DNA of 64,000 bases from Anaeramoeba ignava (taxonomy: Eukaryota > Metamonada > Anaeramoebidae): positions 62,001 to 126,000 of the forward strand of contig JAPDFW010000087.1 of assembly GCA_028826165.1 (NCBI GenBank). The letters run 5' to 3'. The notes beneath the pieces were generated by a model. It saw only the letters and a list, made by a program, of their open reading frames with translations, did no database searches and had not been told where the DNA came from. This document shows, piece by piece, positions 1 to 10,851 of the stretch (position 1 is the stretch's first letter; every line of letters starts with the position of its first letter). The position numbers and the translations under genes were made by a program.

Positions 1-850
1 TTTATCAAATAATATATTCAATTTATAAATATTTTTAATAAAAAAATTAAAATAAAATATATTGAATATTAATTTATCATTAAATTAATTGTAAATAATT
101 AGATTAAATTTCAAATCTTTTCAAATTAAAAATTAGATTAAAATATGGCAAACAATATTTATATAAAGATTTTAATAAAAATATTTATCACATTTAATAT
201 TTATATTGAAACCAATAGAAATTATAAACAAAACAATAAATTGGGATGGAACAAACGATTAATTAATTAGATTAAAATATTTATTTATCAAATAATATAT
301 TCAATTTATAAATATTTTAATAAAAAATATTAAAATTTAATATTATATTTAATATTAATTTATTATTAAATTAATTGTAAATAATTAGATTAAATTAAAT
401 ATAAATTAACTCAAATTGATTAATTAATTAGATTAAAATATTTATTGATTAAATAATATATTCAAGTTATAAATATTTTAATAAAAATATTAATATTTGT
501 TTAATATTAATTTAATAAATCAATTATAAATAATTATATTAAATTAAAAATAATTCAAATTGATTAATTAATTAGATTAAAATATTTATTGATCAAATAT
601 ATTCAATTTATAAATATTTTAATAAAAATATTAAAATTTAATATTATATTTAATATTAATTTATTATTAAATCAATTGTAAATAATTATATTAAATTAAA
701 CTCAAATTGATTAATTAATTAGATTAAAAAAATATTCAATTTATAAATATTTTAATAAAAAATATTAAAATTTAATATTATATTCAATTTAATTTATTAT
801 TATTAAATTAAAAATTCAAAACTTTTGAATTAAATTAAATATAAATTGAT
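1..850. repeat. Imperfect AT satellite, unit about 146 bp
   Basis: Direct repeats of an AT-only unit. The landmark GATTAATTAATTAGATTAAA recurs near 257, 417, 563 and 709, giving spacings of about 160, 146 and 146 bp, and each copy is followed by a TTCAATTTATAAATATTTTA block. The array also contains a decayed gene fragment (see 108-260). No open reading frame of interest lies in it. It forms the upstream flank of the secreted-protein gene that starts at 944. Confidence 0.7.
108..260 (+). pseudogene. Decayed fragment of the adjacent secreted-protein gene
   Basis: Bases 140-260 align with the coding exon at about 1010-1115. Both contain a block around CAATATGG-CAACAA, then TTTATCACA, then GAACCAATAGAA, and both end with the identical string TTGGGATGGAACAAACGA (239-256 against 1094-1111). 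The relic has many substitutions and short indels and no frame. Bases 108-133 resemble the 3' end of the gene (1498-1523). The order, 3'-end-like sequence followed by 5'-part-like sequence, suggests that tandem copies of this gene once stood here and were overrun by satellite DNA. Seen directly; the history is inference. Confidence 0.7.
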
Positions 851-943
851 TAATTGAAAAAAAAAGAAAGAAAAAAAGAAAAAAAAAACAATTTTTATTT
901 TTTCATTTTTTTTTTTCACTTCTTTTTTAAAAAAGAAAAAAAA

Positions 944-1513
944 ATGAATAAAATAATTTTAATCACAATTTTCTTAATTGAAATTTCAAGTATTTTCACA
1001 TTAAAAACGACACCAATATGGCCAACAACATTTATAGCAGATTTCCACACAATTTATCACACTGAACCAATAGAAACAAGAACAAAACAATATTGGGATG
1101 GAACAAACGAGAAAATTCGAGATGACATTCATAAAACAGATACTTTAACAGAAACATTACTATTATTATTTGGGGAACATAAAGCATGTGAAATTCTGAA
1201 TCATACTACAAATGCTGTTTGTGGTTGTTCTGTTGATAACGGAACAATGCCTCATCCTACTTTTGATGAATGGGATTTTGTTAATAAAACAACTTATCTT
1301 CAAAAATCAGTTTTTTTGTACCAAATTCAAACTCAAACTGGTCATTCTTATATGTATTGGTGGGATGTTAATAATGCTCCTTATACTATCGCTAGAATGT
1401 GGAATTCTGCAGTAGATATTATTTATGATTCTGTTCAAATTGTTGAGCAAATTGATCCTTCTGTTTTTGTTCCACCTTCAATTTGTTCTGAAAAAAAGTT
1501 TCAAAACTTTTGA
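944..1513 (+). CDS. Secreted protein of unknown function (189 aa)
   Basis: I chose the ATG at 944 because it begins a clear signal peptide (MNKIILITIFLIEISSIFTL). An in-frame ATG at 854 would only add a Lys/Phe run that reads as 5' leader. The mature part is Trp/Tyr/Thr-rich with the sequons NHT, NGT and NKT and a few cysteines (AC, CGC and IC near the end), fitting an extracellular or vacuolar glycoprotein. The layout (a W-P-x-x-F start, a middle block with Cys-Gly-Cys, then Trp-rich strands) vaguely resembles ependymin-like secreted proteins of amoebae, but I do not recognise the family with certainty. It ends at TGA 1511-1513, just before a 12-bp satellite. A decayed paralogous fragment lies upstream at 108-260. 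No intron is evident. Confidence 0.75.
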   Translation: MNKIILITIFLIEISSIFTLKTTPIWPTTFIADFHTIYHTEPIETRTKQYWDGTNEKIRDDIHKTDTLTETLLLLFGEHKACEILNHTTNAVCGCSVDNGTMPHPTFDEWDFVNKTTYLQKSVFLYQIQTQTGHSYMYWWDVNNAPYTIARMWNSAVDIIYDSVQIVEQIDPSVFVPPSICSEKKFQNF

Positions 1514-1525
1514 ATTAAAAATTCA

Positions 1526-2222
1526 TAATTAAATTTTTATCCGATTTTCAATTCAAATTTATAATTAAATTCATAATTAAATTCAATTCAAATTTATAAT
1601 TAAATTTATAATTAAGTTTATAATTAAATTTATAATTAAATTTATAATTAAATTTATAATTAAATTTATAATTAAATTCAATTTAAATTTATAATTAAAT
1701 TTATAATCAAATTCATAATTAAATTCAATTCAAATTCATAATTAAATTCATAATTAAATTCATAATTAAATTCATAATTAAATTTATAATTACATTTATA
1801 ATTAAATTTTTATCCTATTTTCAATTCAAATTCATAATTAAATTTATAATTAAATTCAATTCAAATTCATAATTAAATTTATAATTAAATTTATAATTAA
1901 ATTTATAATTAAATTCAATTTAAATTTATAATTAAATTTATAATTAAATTTATAATTAAATTCATAATTAAATTTATAATTAAATTTATAATTAAATTTA
2001 TAATTAAATTCATAATTAAATTTATAATTAAATTTATAATTAAATTTATAATTAAATTTATAATCAAATTTATAATTAAATTTATAATTAAATTTATAAT
2101 TAAATTTATAATTAAATTTAAAAGAAAATTATAATTAAATTCATAATTAATTTATAATTAAATTCATAATTAAATTTATAATTAAATTTATAATTAAATT
2201 CATAATTAAAAATTCAAATAAA
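1526..2222. repeat. 12-bp satellite (AATTTATAATTA)n
   Basis: About 700 bp of a nearly uniform 12-bp tandem repeat with interspersed TTCATAATTAAA variants. It occupies the convergent space between the secreted-protein gene (ends 1513, +) and STT3 (ends 2428, -). The remaining 2223-2427 is T- and TG-rich, probably the STT3 3' UTR, with nothing else recognisable. Confidence 0.85.
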
Positions 2223-2427
2223 ATTCAATTAAAAATTCTTGTTTTGTTGTTTTGTTTTGTTTTGTTATTTTGTTTCCTTTTTTTTTAAAAAAAATTTCTT
2301 CTTTCTTTTAAATTGAAAAATTAAATTGTTGAAAAGAAAAACCCAAAGAAAAACTTTTTTAAAAAAAATTATTTTCTGTTTGTTGTTTTTGTTGTTTCTT
2401 TTAAAGATTTTCTTTTTGTTAGAAAAA

Positions 2428-5400
2428 TTATCTTCTATTAGAAGGTTTTAAAACTTTGTAAATTCTAACAATCCAATGTTCAGTTGTAAAAGCTTCTTCC
2501 AAATGCTAAAAAGAATAAAATGAAATAAAATGAATAAAATTTATTTAGATTTTCAAAAAAAAATAAAATTAATTACTTCAAGAGTAAAATCTTTTCTACC
2601 AATAACAGTATTACGAACTCTATCAAAACCAGGAGGACGATCTAAAATAATTTTAATTTTAATTTTAATTTTAATTTATAAATGAATTTTAATTTTAATT
2701 TTAATTTTAATTTTAATTTTAATTTTAATTTTAATTTTAATTTTAATTTTAATTTTAATTTTAATTTTAATTTTAATTTTAATTTTAATTTTAATTTTAA
2801 TTTTAATTTTAATTTTAATTTATAAATGAATTTTAATTTATAAATGGATTTTAATTTATAAATGAATTTTAATTTTTAAATGGATTTTAATTTATAAATG
2901 AATTTTAATTTATAAATGGATTTTGATTTTGAATTAAAATTTACTTGGATCAGTTGTAACTTGACCAAAACGATAATAAACCATTTTATACATTAAAGAA
3001 TCAAGAAATTTTGGAGCACCTTCTTTATCCACTCTAAATTGTTTTCTTGAATTAAGATAATCATCTTCTTTAACAGCAGGATCAACTGAACCAGCGATTC
3101 TAACAGGCCACAAAAATTTATTAATATCATCAGAAGAGTAACCAACAACGCCACCAAAAAGAACAAGAACATAATCAACATCATGCTTAACAAGAAGGGG
3201 ATACGATTCATTCTCACTAAGCGCAAGCATTTTGCCTACGGTTCCTATGTGACTGTTATTCCAAGTGTTGTTATCAACAAGAACCGTTCGATTTGCCATG
3301 CTCGTAATTTGGTAACCGTAATCCCACCAGCTCATGATCTTTGCTGAGTCGGGCGTGTTTTGTCGAAGCCAGTAATACGCCTCTCGGAAATCATCAAATA
3401 TTATTTTCTCCCCTTGATGTCCCTTTGCTGCTAAAACAACTGATGGCGAACTGTATGCTTCGCTTGCTGCCCAAATTGAATGGCGCATAAATGCAAATAA
3501 TAAAGACATAAAAAGTATGATTGCTACTAATGATGCTACTTCTCCAATGTGGAAGTCCTCGGATTCTTGCTTTGATTTCTGTTTTACTTTCATTTTTGTT
3601 GATGTTTTTTTCTTCTTCTCGGAAAAACTGTTTTCTTTTTCTTTTTCTTTTTTTTCTTTTTTTTCTGTTTTTTCCTTTTCTTTTGATTGATGATAATATT
3701 TCGAGAAAATATCGAGTAATTCAGTTACGGAAATCGCGCCCAAAACGCAAGAAATTGGTGCGAGAACAAGCATTAAACGAACCATAACGCCTGAAAAATA
3801 AGCAGATGTTAAAGCGTAAAGAATCAGAAAGATTTTTCCATCGTTTAATTCTTTGATGCAGAAGTAGATCCCTGCTGGAAATAGAAATATCAGGATGTGT
3901 AAATCGAAAAAGTATGATCCCCATGCTGTCGGTTGATGTTCAGAAACTGATGCAATAATTGGTATGTTTTCTTTTGCGTATGTTGGATCAAGTAAACTGT
4001 AGAATCTACCTCCCCAAGGCGATACATCTTAAATATAAATATAAATATAAATATAAATATAAATATAAATATAAAATTAAAATTAAAATTAAAATTAAAA
4101 TTCATTTAAATATAAATATAAATATAAATATAAATATAAAATATAAATATAAAATTAAAATTAAAATTAAAATTCATATTAAAATTAAAATTAAATATAA
4201 AATTAAAATTCAATATAAATATAAAATTAAAATTAAAATTAAATATAAATATAAAATTAAATTAAATATAAATATAAATATAAATATAAATATAAATATA
4301 ATAATATAAAATTTAATTTAAAATTGATATTAAAATTAATATTAAATATAAAATTAAAATTATAAATATAAAATTCAAATTAAAATTAAATATAAATAAA
4401 ATTAAAATTAAAATTAAATTAAAATTAAAATTAAATATAAATATAAATATAAAATTAAAATATAAAATTAAAATTCAAATTAAAATTCAATATAAAATTA
4501 AAATTAAATATAAAATTAAATTTAAATATAAATATAAATATAAAATTAAAATTCAAATTAAAATTAAAATTAAAATTAAAATTAAAATTAAAATTAAAAT
4601 TAAATATAAAATTAAATTTAAATATAAAATTCAAATTTAAATTAAATATAAATATAAAATTAAATATAAAATTAAAATTCATTTCTTGTAATTTAATTTA
4701 CATCCTAAAAATGTAGCGATAATTAATCCAACTGTTGAAGTGACAACTGTGAAAATTCCGAGTATTTTAATAAATTTAACTACATGTTGTTGAGGAAGAA
4801 GTGATTGAATCCAAATATAACCACCATATAATTGAAGTAAACCAAAAACACCTAAAAAAAAAGAAATTAAATTTGATTTTAATTTTAATATTAAATTTGA
4901 TTTTAAATTTTGATTTTAAATTTGATTTTAATTTTAATTTTAAATTTGATTTTAATTTTGATTTTAAATTTTGATTTTAAATTTTAATATTAAATTTGAT
5001 TTTAAATTTTGATTTTAAATTTAATTTTATATTTTGATTTTAAATTTTGATTTTAAATTTGATTTTAAATTTGATTTTAAATTTGATTTTAAATTTGATT
5101 TTAAATTTTAATATTAAATTTGATTTTAATTTTGATTTTAAATTTGATTTTAAATTTGATTTTAAATTTGATTTTAAATTTGATTTTAATTTTAAATTTA
5201 ATTTTAAATTTGATTTTGAATTTGATTTTAAATTTTAATTTTAAATTTGAATTAAATTACCTAAACCAGCCATATGTTCAGATGATTGAACAGGAAGATA
5301 ACCAACCCAAGTAACTTGCATAGATAACAATGAACCAATAACATACGTAATATTATAAGCAATATAAAGATTTTTAGAAAAACGACCCAAAAGGAGCATA

Positions 5401-7111
5401 ACAAGAGTATAAAGAGGGATTAAATTGATAATAAAAACATAACCACCCCAAGAAGCAACCATATAAAGATAGCTAATAGCAGTAAGTAAAGAGAAGAACA
5501 AAGATCCAGTATTAACGGATTTGACCCACAAATAAAAGGTAAAAACAAGAGCAAAAATAGCAATGCATTCATTATCAAAAGATCCAGCAACAGAACGAGA
5601 CATATATCCAGGAACAAGCGAAATAAAAGTTGCTGCAATCAATCCTGCTCGCGGTTTCTTTGTCACTTCAGTTGTGAAAAAATATGTTGAAATTGCTGTT
5701 AAAGATGCAAAGAATGGTCCCATCATAACGCATACGTTACGGATTTCAACTGCTATTCTTAATACATTTTTGATGATCCAAAAAAGTGTTGCTGCTGTAA
5801 ACATAATTCCTGGAAATACTGTTGATCCTACGTTTCTTCCTAATGGATACCATGAAAACTCGTCAAACCATGTTAGAAATTTGTAAAATCCTTCTCTAAT
5901 CAAAAATAATGTTGAACGATAGTTAAAATGTGGATCAAATTCGTGAATAACACTTTCAAAACGGAGAACTGAAAATAATCTAACCAGAAATGCTATTTTT
6001 AACATGTAAACAAGATTAATAAATTTATTTAAATAATTATATTTATATTTATATTTATTTTTATTTTTATTTTTATTTTTATATTTATATTTATATTTAT
6101 AATTATTTTTATATTTTGATTTATATTTATATTTATAATTATATTTATATTTATATTTATATATATATTTATATTTATATTTATATTTATATTTATATTT
6201 ATATTTATATTTATATTTATATTTATATTTATATTTATTTAAATTTATATTTTATTTTATTTTTATTTATAATTTTATTTATATTTTATTTATATTATAT
6301 TTATATTTATTTTATATTTTATATTTATATTTATATTTATATTTTTATTTTTATTTTTATATTTATATTTATATTTATATTTTATATTTATATTTATATT
6401 TATATTTATATTTATATTTATATTTATATTTATATTTATATTTATATTTATATTTATATTTATATTTATATTTATGTTTATATTTTATTTATTTTATATT
6501 TATGTTTATATTTATATTTTTTATTTATATTTATATTTATATTTATATTTATGTTTATATTTATATTTATGATTTATATTTATATTTTATATTTATATTT
6601 ATATTTTATATTTATGTTTTTTATTTTATTTATATTTATATTTATATTTATATTTATATTTATATTTATATTTATATTTATATTTTAAATAATTTATATT
6701 TATATTTATATTTATATTTATATTTATATTAAATATATTTATATTTATATTTTATATTTTATATTTATATTTATATTTATAATTATATTTATGTTTATTT
6801 ATATTTATATTTATATTTATATTTATATTTATATTTATATTTATTTTTATATTTATATTTATATTTATAATTATATTTATATTTATATTTATATTTATAT
6901 TTATAATTATATTTATTTTTATAATTATATTATATTTATATTGAAAAATGATTTTATTTTGTTTTGTTTTTTGGAATTGAAGAAAGAAAAAAAAATTTTA
7001 TAATTTACCAAGTAAAGAAATAACAATCAAAATTAAAATTCTAAGTGTAACCTCTTTTTTTTCTCGAGTAAAATGGAAAAAAGATGTTGCTTTTTTTGGT
7101 TTTTGATTCAT
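2428..7111 (-). CDS. STT3: Oligosaccharyltransferase catalytic subunit STT3 (736 aa, 6 exons)
   Basis: The catalytic subunit of the ER oligosaccharyltransferase, which moves the lipid-linked glycan to Asn-X-Ser/Thr in the lumen. Exons: 7009-7111, 5261-5992, 4702-4851, 2945-4027, 2577-2641, 2428-2505; phases agree and sum to 737 codons. Family signatures are all present: [17 protein letters not shown] with the first D-x-D-like site in exon 2, the SVSEHQ motif in exon 4, the WWDYG motif (plus strand 3316-3336) followed by a D-N-N-T-W segment, and a C-terminal [17 protein letters not shown] block. Multiple transmembrane helices fill exons 2-4. A Lys/Glu-rich insert follows the last membrane segment before the catalytic domain. 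Four of the five introns are tandem repeats. Diverges from PGAP1. Length fits the family; very sure of identity. Confidence 0.96.
2642..2944. repeat. STT3 intron 4: hexamer (TTTTAA)n
   Basis: The 303-bp intron is mostly an uninterrupted TTTTAA repeat, with TATAAATGAATT variants at the 5' splice end of the gene sense strand. The GT-AG borders are retained. Confidence 0.9.
4028..4701. repeat. STT3 intron 3: AAATAT and AAATTA hexamers
   Basis: The 674-bp intron consists of blocks of (AAATAT)n and (AAATTA)n with a few AAATTC variants. Long open frames here (Asn/Phe/Ile or Lys/Tyr runs) are artefacts of the repeat. Confidence 0.9.
4852..5260. repeat. STT3 intron 2: 12-bp repeat (AAATTTGATTTT)n
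   Basis: The 409-bp intron is built of a 12-bp unit different from that of the neighbouring introns. Flanking exons join in phase 1 (GLG followed by VFG). Confidence 0.9.
5993..7008. repeat. STT3 intron 1: about 1 kb of (ATTTAT)n
   Basis: A 1,016-bp intron, almost entirely the hexamer ATTTAT on the plus strand with scattered ATTTTT or ATTATA variants. The exons on either side join to give [17 protein letters not shown], exactly as expected for the first STT3 membrane segment. Confidence 0.92.
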
Positions 7112-7367
7112 TTAAAATATTTCCTTTATTTTTTTTTTAATTTATTTTTTGGTTATTTATTTAATTAATTAATTATTTATTTATTTATGTTTTGGCTTTT
7201 TTTTTTTTGGAAATAAATGGAAAAGAAAAAAAATGAAAAAAAAAAATTAAAAAAAAAAATAAATTTAAAAAAAAATTAGTAATTAAAAAAAAAAATGAAT
7301 AAAAAAATTTTTTTCTTTTTTTTAAATTAAAATTAAAATTAAAATTTTTTCATTTTTTTTCTTTAAC
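7112..7367. promoter_or_regulatory. Shared 256-bp divergent promoter of STT3 and PGAP1
   Basis: The only space between the start codons of STT3 (-) and PGAP1 (+). It is made of A and T runs. A TTTTTTCATTTTTTTTC element lies at 7345-7361, just upstream of the PGAP1 ATG. Complementary AAAATGAAAA elements lie at about 7226-7244 and 7290-7300 in the STT3 direction. That both neighbours act in the ER is from family knowledge; shared regulation is inference. Confidence 0.55.
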
Positions 7368-10300
7368 ATGAACAAAAAAACGACACTTTATATTTTTTTA
7401 AGTTTTGGAACATTAACCTTACTAGGAATTTCACTACATTATGGATTTATATATCATCGTAAAAGCTTACCCAAATGTGAATTAACGTACATGCGACCAA
7501 ATTTTTTGCCAATTTCAACTCATTCAAAAAACAGGCAATATTCACTTTATTATTATCAAGAAAACTATTATCAAAAACAGAGTCAGTTAAATTATCGAAT
7601 TCAATTCACAGGAATTCCTGTTTTATTTATTCACGGACATGCAGGCAGTTTTCGACAAATGAGATCATTAGCAGCAATGTGTGCTGAAGAAAAACACTTA
7701 AAAAATCAAGTGACCCAAGAATTCAATTTTTTCACAATTGATTTTCAAGAAGAACTGTCAAGTTTTTCAAAATCAATTATAGATCAACAGGCAGATTTTG
7801 TCAACGACGCAATTCAAGCTATTTTATCACTTTATCCCCCTGTTAACAACAAAAACCCCCCTCAACATGTTATTTTATTTGCTCATTCAATGGGCGGCGT
7901 TGTTTCTTATGCTGCTTTATTCAGAGAAAATTATATCAAAGGATCCGTTAGGTTTATGCTTTTTTTAGCCTCTCCAAATAACGAACCGCCTATTTATGCG
8001 GATCGGAAAATTGACAACTTTTATAATTCAAGAAATATTATGTCTCATAATACAAATTTGACTATAATCTCAATTCACGGCGGCGTTAAGGATGAGCTTG
8101 TCCGAAGTGATTTGAATTATTACCCAGATATTTCCAGAAATAATCCCTTTGTTAATTCTTATTTTTTCTACACTCATTCAATGAAAAATGTTTGGATCCC
8201 AACGGACCATTATTCTATTCTTTGGTGCAAACATTTTATCGAGAGACTCACTCTTTTTCTCCATCAAATAATTGATAAAAATACTCTCCAACTTATTGAT
8301 TCTCAACAAACTCTGAAAGAAATCATCCTTTCAAATTTCGAAACTCATTTTCGCTCTATTATTAATCAATCTTTATCTCTCAATTTATCTTTATATCGTC
8401 AACAAAAAGATGATTCGAATTCTGTTATTTTTTTACCTGATCAAGAAATCAAAAAAATTCCTTATAATTCTTTTCAACTTTTTTCTGCTTTTGAAAAGGC
8501 AAATTTAATTGATTTGTTACCTTCTTGGGAATTTTCAATTGAAATTAAAAGTAATTCTAATAATGATGATGAGAAAATTTTATTGATAACAAATTTAGAA
8601 AGCGAAGAAATGGAATTTTATTTGTGCTATGAAGAAAATTCAAATGAAAATTTAGATGAAAATTTAGATGAAAATTTAAATGAAAATTCAAATGAAAATT
8701 TAAATGAAAATTCAAATGAAAATTCAAATGAAAATTTAAAAGAGAATTTAAAAGAAAATTCAAATGAAAATTTAAAAGAAAATTTAAAAGAAAATTTAAA
8801 AGAAAATTTAGATGAAAATTTAGATGAAAATTTAAATGAAAATTCAAATGAAAATTTAAATGAAAATTTAAATGAAAATTTAAAAGAAAATTTAAATGAA
8901 AATTCAAATGAAAATTTAAAAGAAAATTTAAATGAAAATTTAAAAGAAAATTTAAATGAAAATTTAAATGAAAAATTCAAATGAAAATTTAAATGAAAAA
9001 TCAAATGAAAAATTAAATGAAAATTCAAATGGAAATAATCTCAAATGTATCTTGGATCAAAATCATCTTTCCTTCGCTTCAATTCCTTATCCATTTGTAA
9101 CCTTCCCTAAAAATTCTATTCATACAAAATTCAAATCTCAAAATAAACATATCAATCTTCTTAATATATACATCCCAAAATCAGACCCTGAAATAAAATC
9201 AATCATTATTCATTTCAAAAAAAATCACAAAAAACTTCCTGAAGACTTTTTATTTTACGAAAAAATTGAAAACTTATCAAATTACACAAAAATTACATCT
9301 TCATTTCTATTTCCACAAAACCTCTCACTTGAAAACCAAATAATCAATAAATTTCACTTTTCTTCATTAATCTCATCAAATATGATATACAACTTGCAAT
9401 TCAAATTTGATTCCAATTCAGCATTTTTACCTGTTATTTATGGATTTACACCACCAACCCAACATGAAACATTTTCATTAGTTTATGAATATTTGACAAA
9501 ATCAAATGAGGAATTTCTTCAATATAATTTCTATTTAAATTCATGGAACAAATTTAATCAAGAATTAATAATTGTTTCTGATCCTCAACATCCAATTGAA
9601 ATGAAGATCTCAATCAATTATTTGTTAACATTGGGACAATGGATCAAAGTTTTTGGACTTTATTTACCATTATGGTCATTTTCTATTACTGTATTATCTT
9701 TATGGGGACCAAAAGGACTTTTTGCTAAGGAATATTATATTGAGGAAGAAGAAAAAACGAATGAAAAAGATTCAAAAAAATCAAATGAAAAGAAATCAAA
9801 TGAAAAAAATATTCTAAATCAAAATCCTCCCTCTTTTATGGATATTTTGGCATTTTATTTTTTTAGAGCTCTCATTTTATTCCCTATTATAATTATTATC
9901 ACTTTTATTATTGATAAAATTATAGCACCTAATTTACTTGAAAATCAAGCATCTTTTCCTTGGCCAATCTCAGTTTTCCTTGCTATGATTTGTGGTTTTG
10001 CACTTGTTACAATGTTTGCTACTTTCTCTTATATTTTTATTTTCATCTCAACTTTTATTGTCAAAATTTTCAAACCTATTTTTGCAAAAAATTCAAATCA
10101 AAATTCAAATCAAAATTCAAATCCAAATTCAAATCAAAATCAAAATCAAAATCAAAATCAAAATTCAAAATTTTTATCCTTTGCTTTTTTATCAATTTTC
10201 ATTCTTGATTTTGCTTTGATTTTTTTTCTTCACCCCATTTTTGATTATTTTTTCAACTTATTCCTTCGATTTCTTTTTACAATTTTCATCAAAACAAAAA

Positions 10301-10761
10301 CACAAACATCAAACGCACAAACAAAATACAATTTGAAGCTATTATTTAACAAACAAATTGGATTGTGTTCAAGTTCTTTATTCTTATCATTAATGTTTGT
10401 TCCTTCTTTAATGATGTGGAAACAATATCTTGAATATTATGGTTTTTTTTACTCACAATACAAAATTCGACCAATAATTCTTTTATCAATTCCAATTATT
10501 CTCTTGCTTAAAAAAGATATTTGGGAAGCTATTTCTTTAGGATCTCTGCAAAAATATATTTCTTTTCAACAATCAAAAATGGAAACTCAAAAAATTCTTA
10601 TCAAAATTGCAATTTCTCTTTATTTGATTAGTTTAGTTATTGTTCTTCTTTTTTTCATGGATAAGATTTATTATATTCAAGATTTTTTTTGTTTAATTTC
10701 AATTATAGAATTAATTTCAATGGCGATTCCAGTTAAAAAATTAAAAGAAAAACAAGATTAA
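7368..10761 (+). CDS. PGAP1: GPI inositol-deacylase PGAP1/Bst1 (about 1130 aa, one frame break)
   Basis: An ER membrane lipase that removes the acyl chain from the inositol of GPI anchors before ER exit. An N-terminal transmembrane segment (residues about 6-26) is followed by CELTYM and the PGAP1 block TGIPVLFIHGHAGSFRQMRS. The lipase nucleophile Ser sits in AHSMGG (about residue 190). Several transmembrane helices fill the C-terminal half from about 9610 onward, including the MWKQYLEYYG region. Between the lipase and membrane parts is a low-complexity tract of NENL units (8634-9030). Within it the frame shifts at the five-A run 8971-8975. Removing one base joins the two halves, and 3394 nt equals 1131 codons plus one base. 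This is either an assembly or slippage insertion or a real lesion. No intron seen. Confidence 0.93.
8634..9030 (+). repeat. Coding 12-bp repeat giving NENL/KENL/DENL
   Basis: A tandem 12-bp unit (AAATGAAAATTT and variants) inside the PGAP1 reading frame. It encodes four-residue units such as NENL, NENS, KENL and DENL for about 130 residues, in what should be a lumenal linker. The frame break of the gene lies inside it at 8971-8975. Confidence 0.9.
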
Positions 10762-10851
10762 AAAAGAAAAATTAAAAGAAATCTTTTAATAGAAATATTA
10801 TTGCTTTTTAGAATTTTTTTTTTCTTTTAAAAAAAAAAAAAACTTTTTGAT

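Noticed and set aside
6116-6732. Long open frames of Ile-Tyr or Phe-Ile repeats on the plus strand
   Set aside because: They lie wholly inside STT3 intron 1 and simply translate the ATTTAT hexamer; there is no complex sequence.
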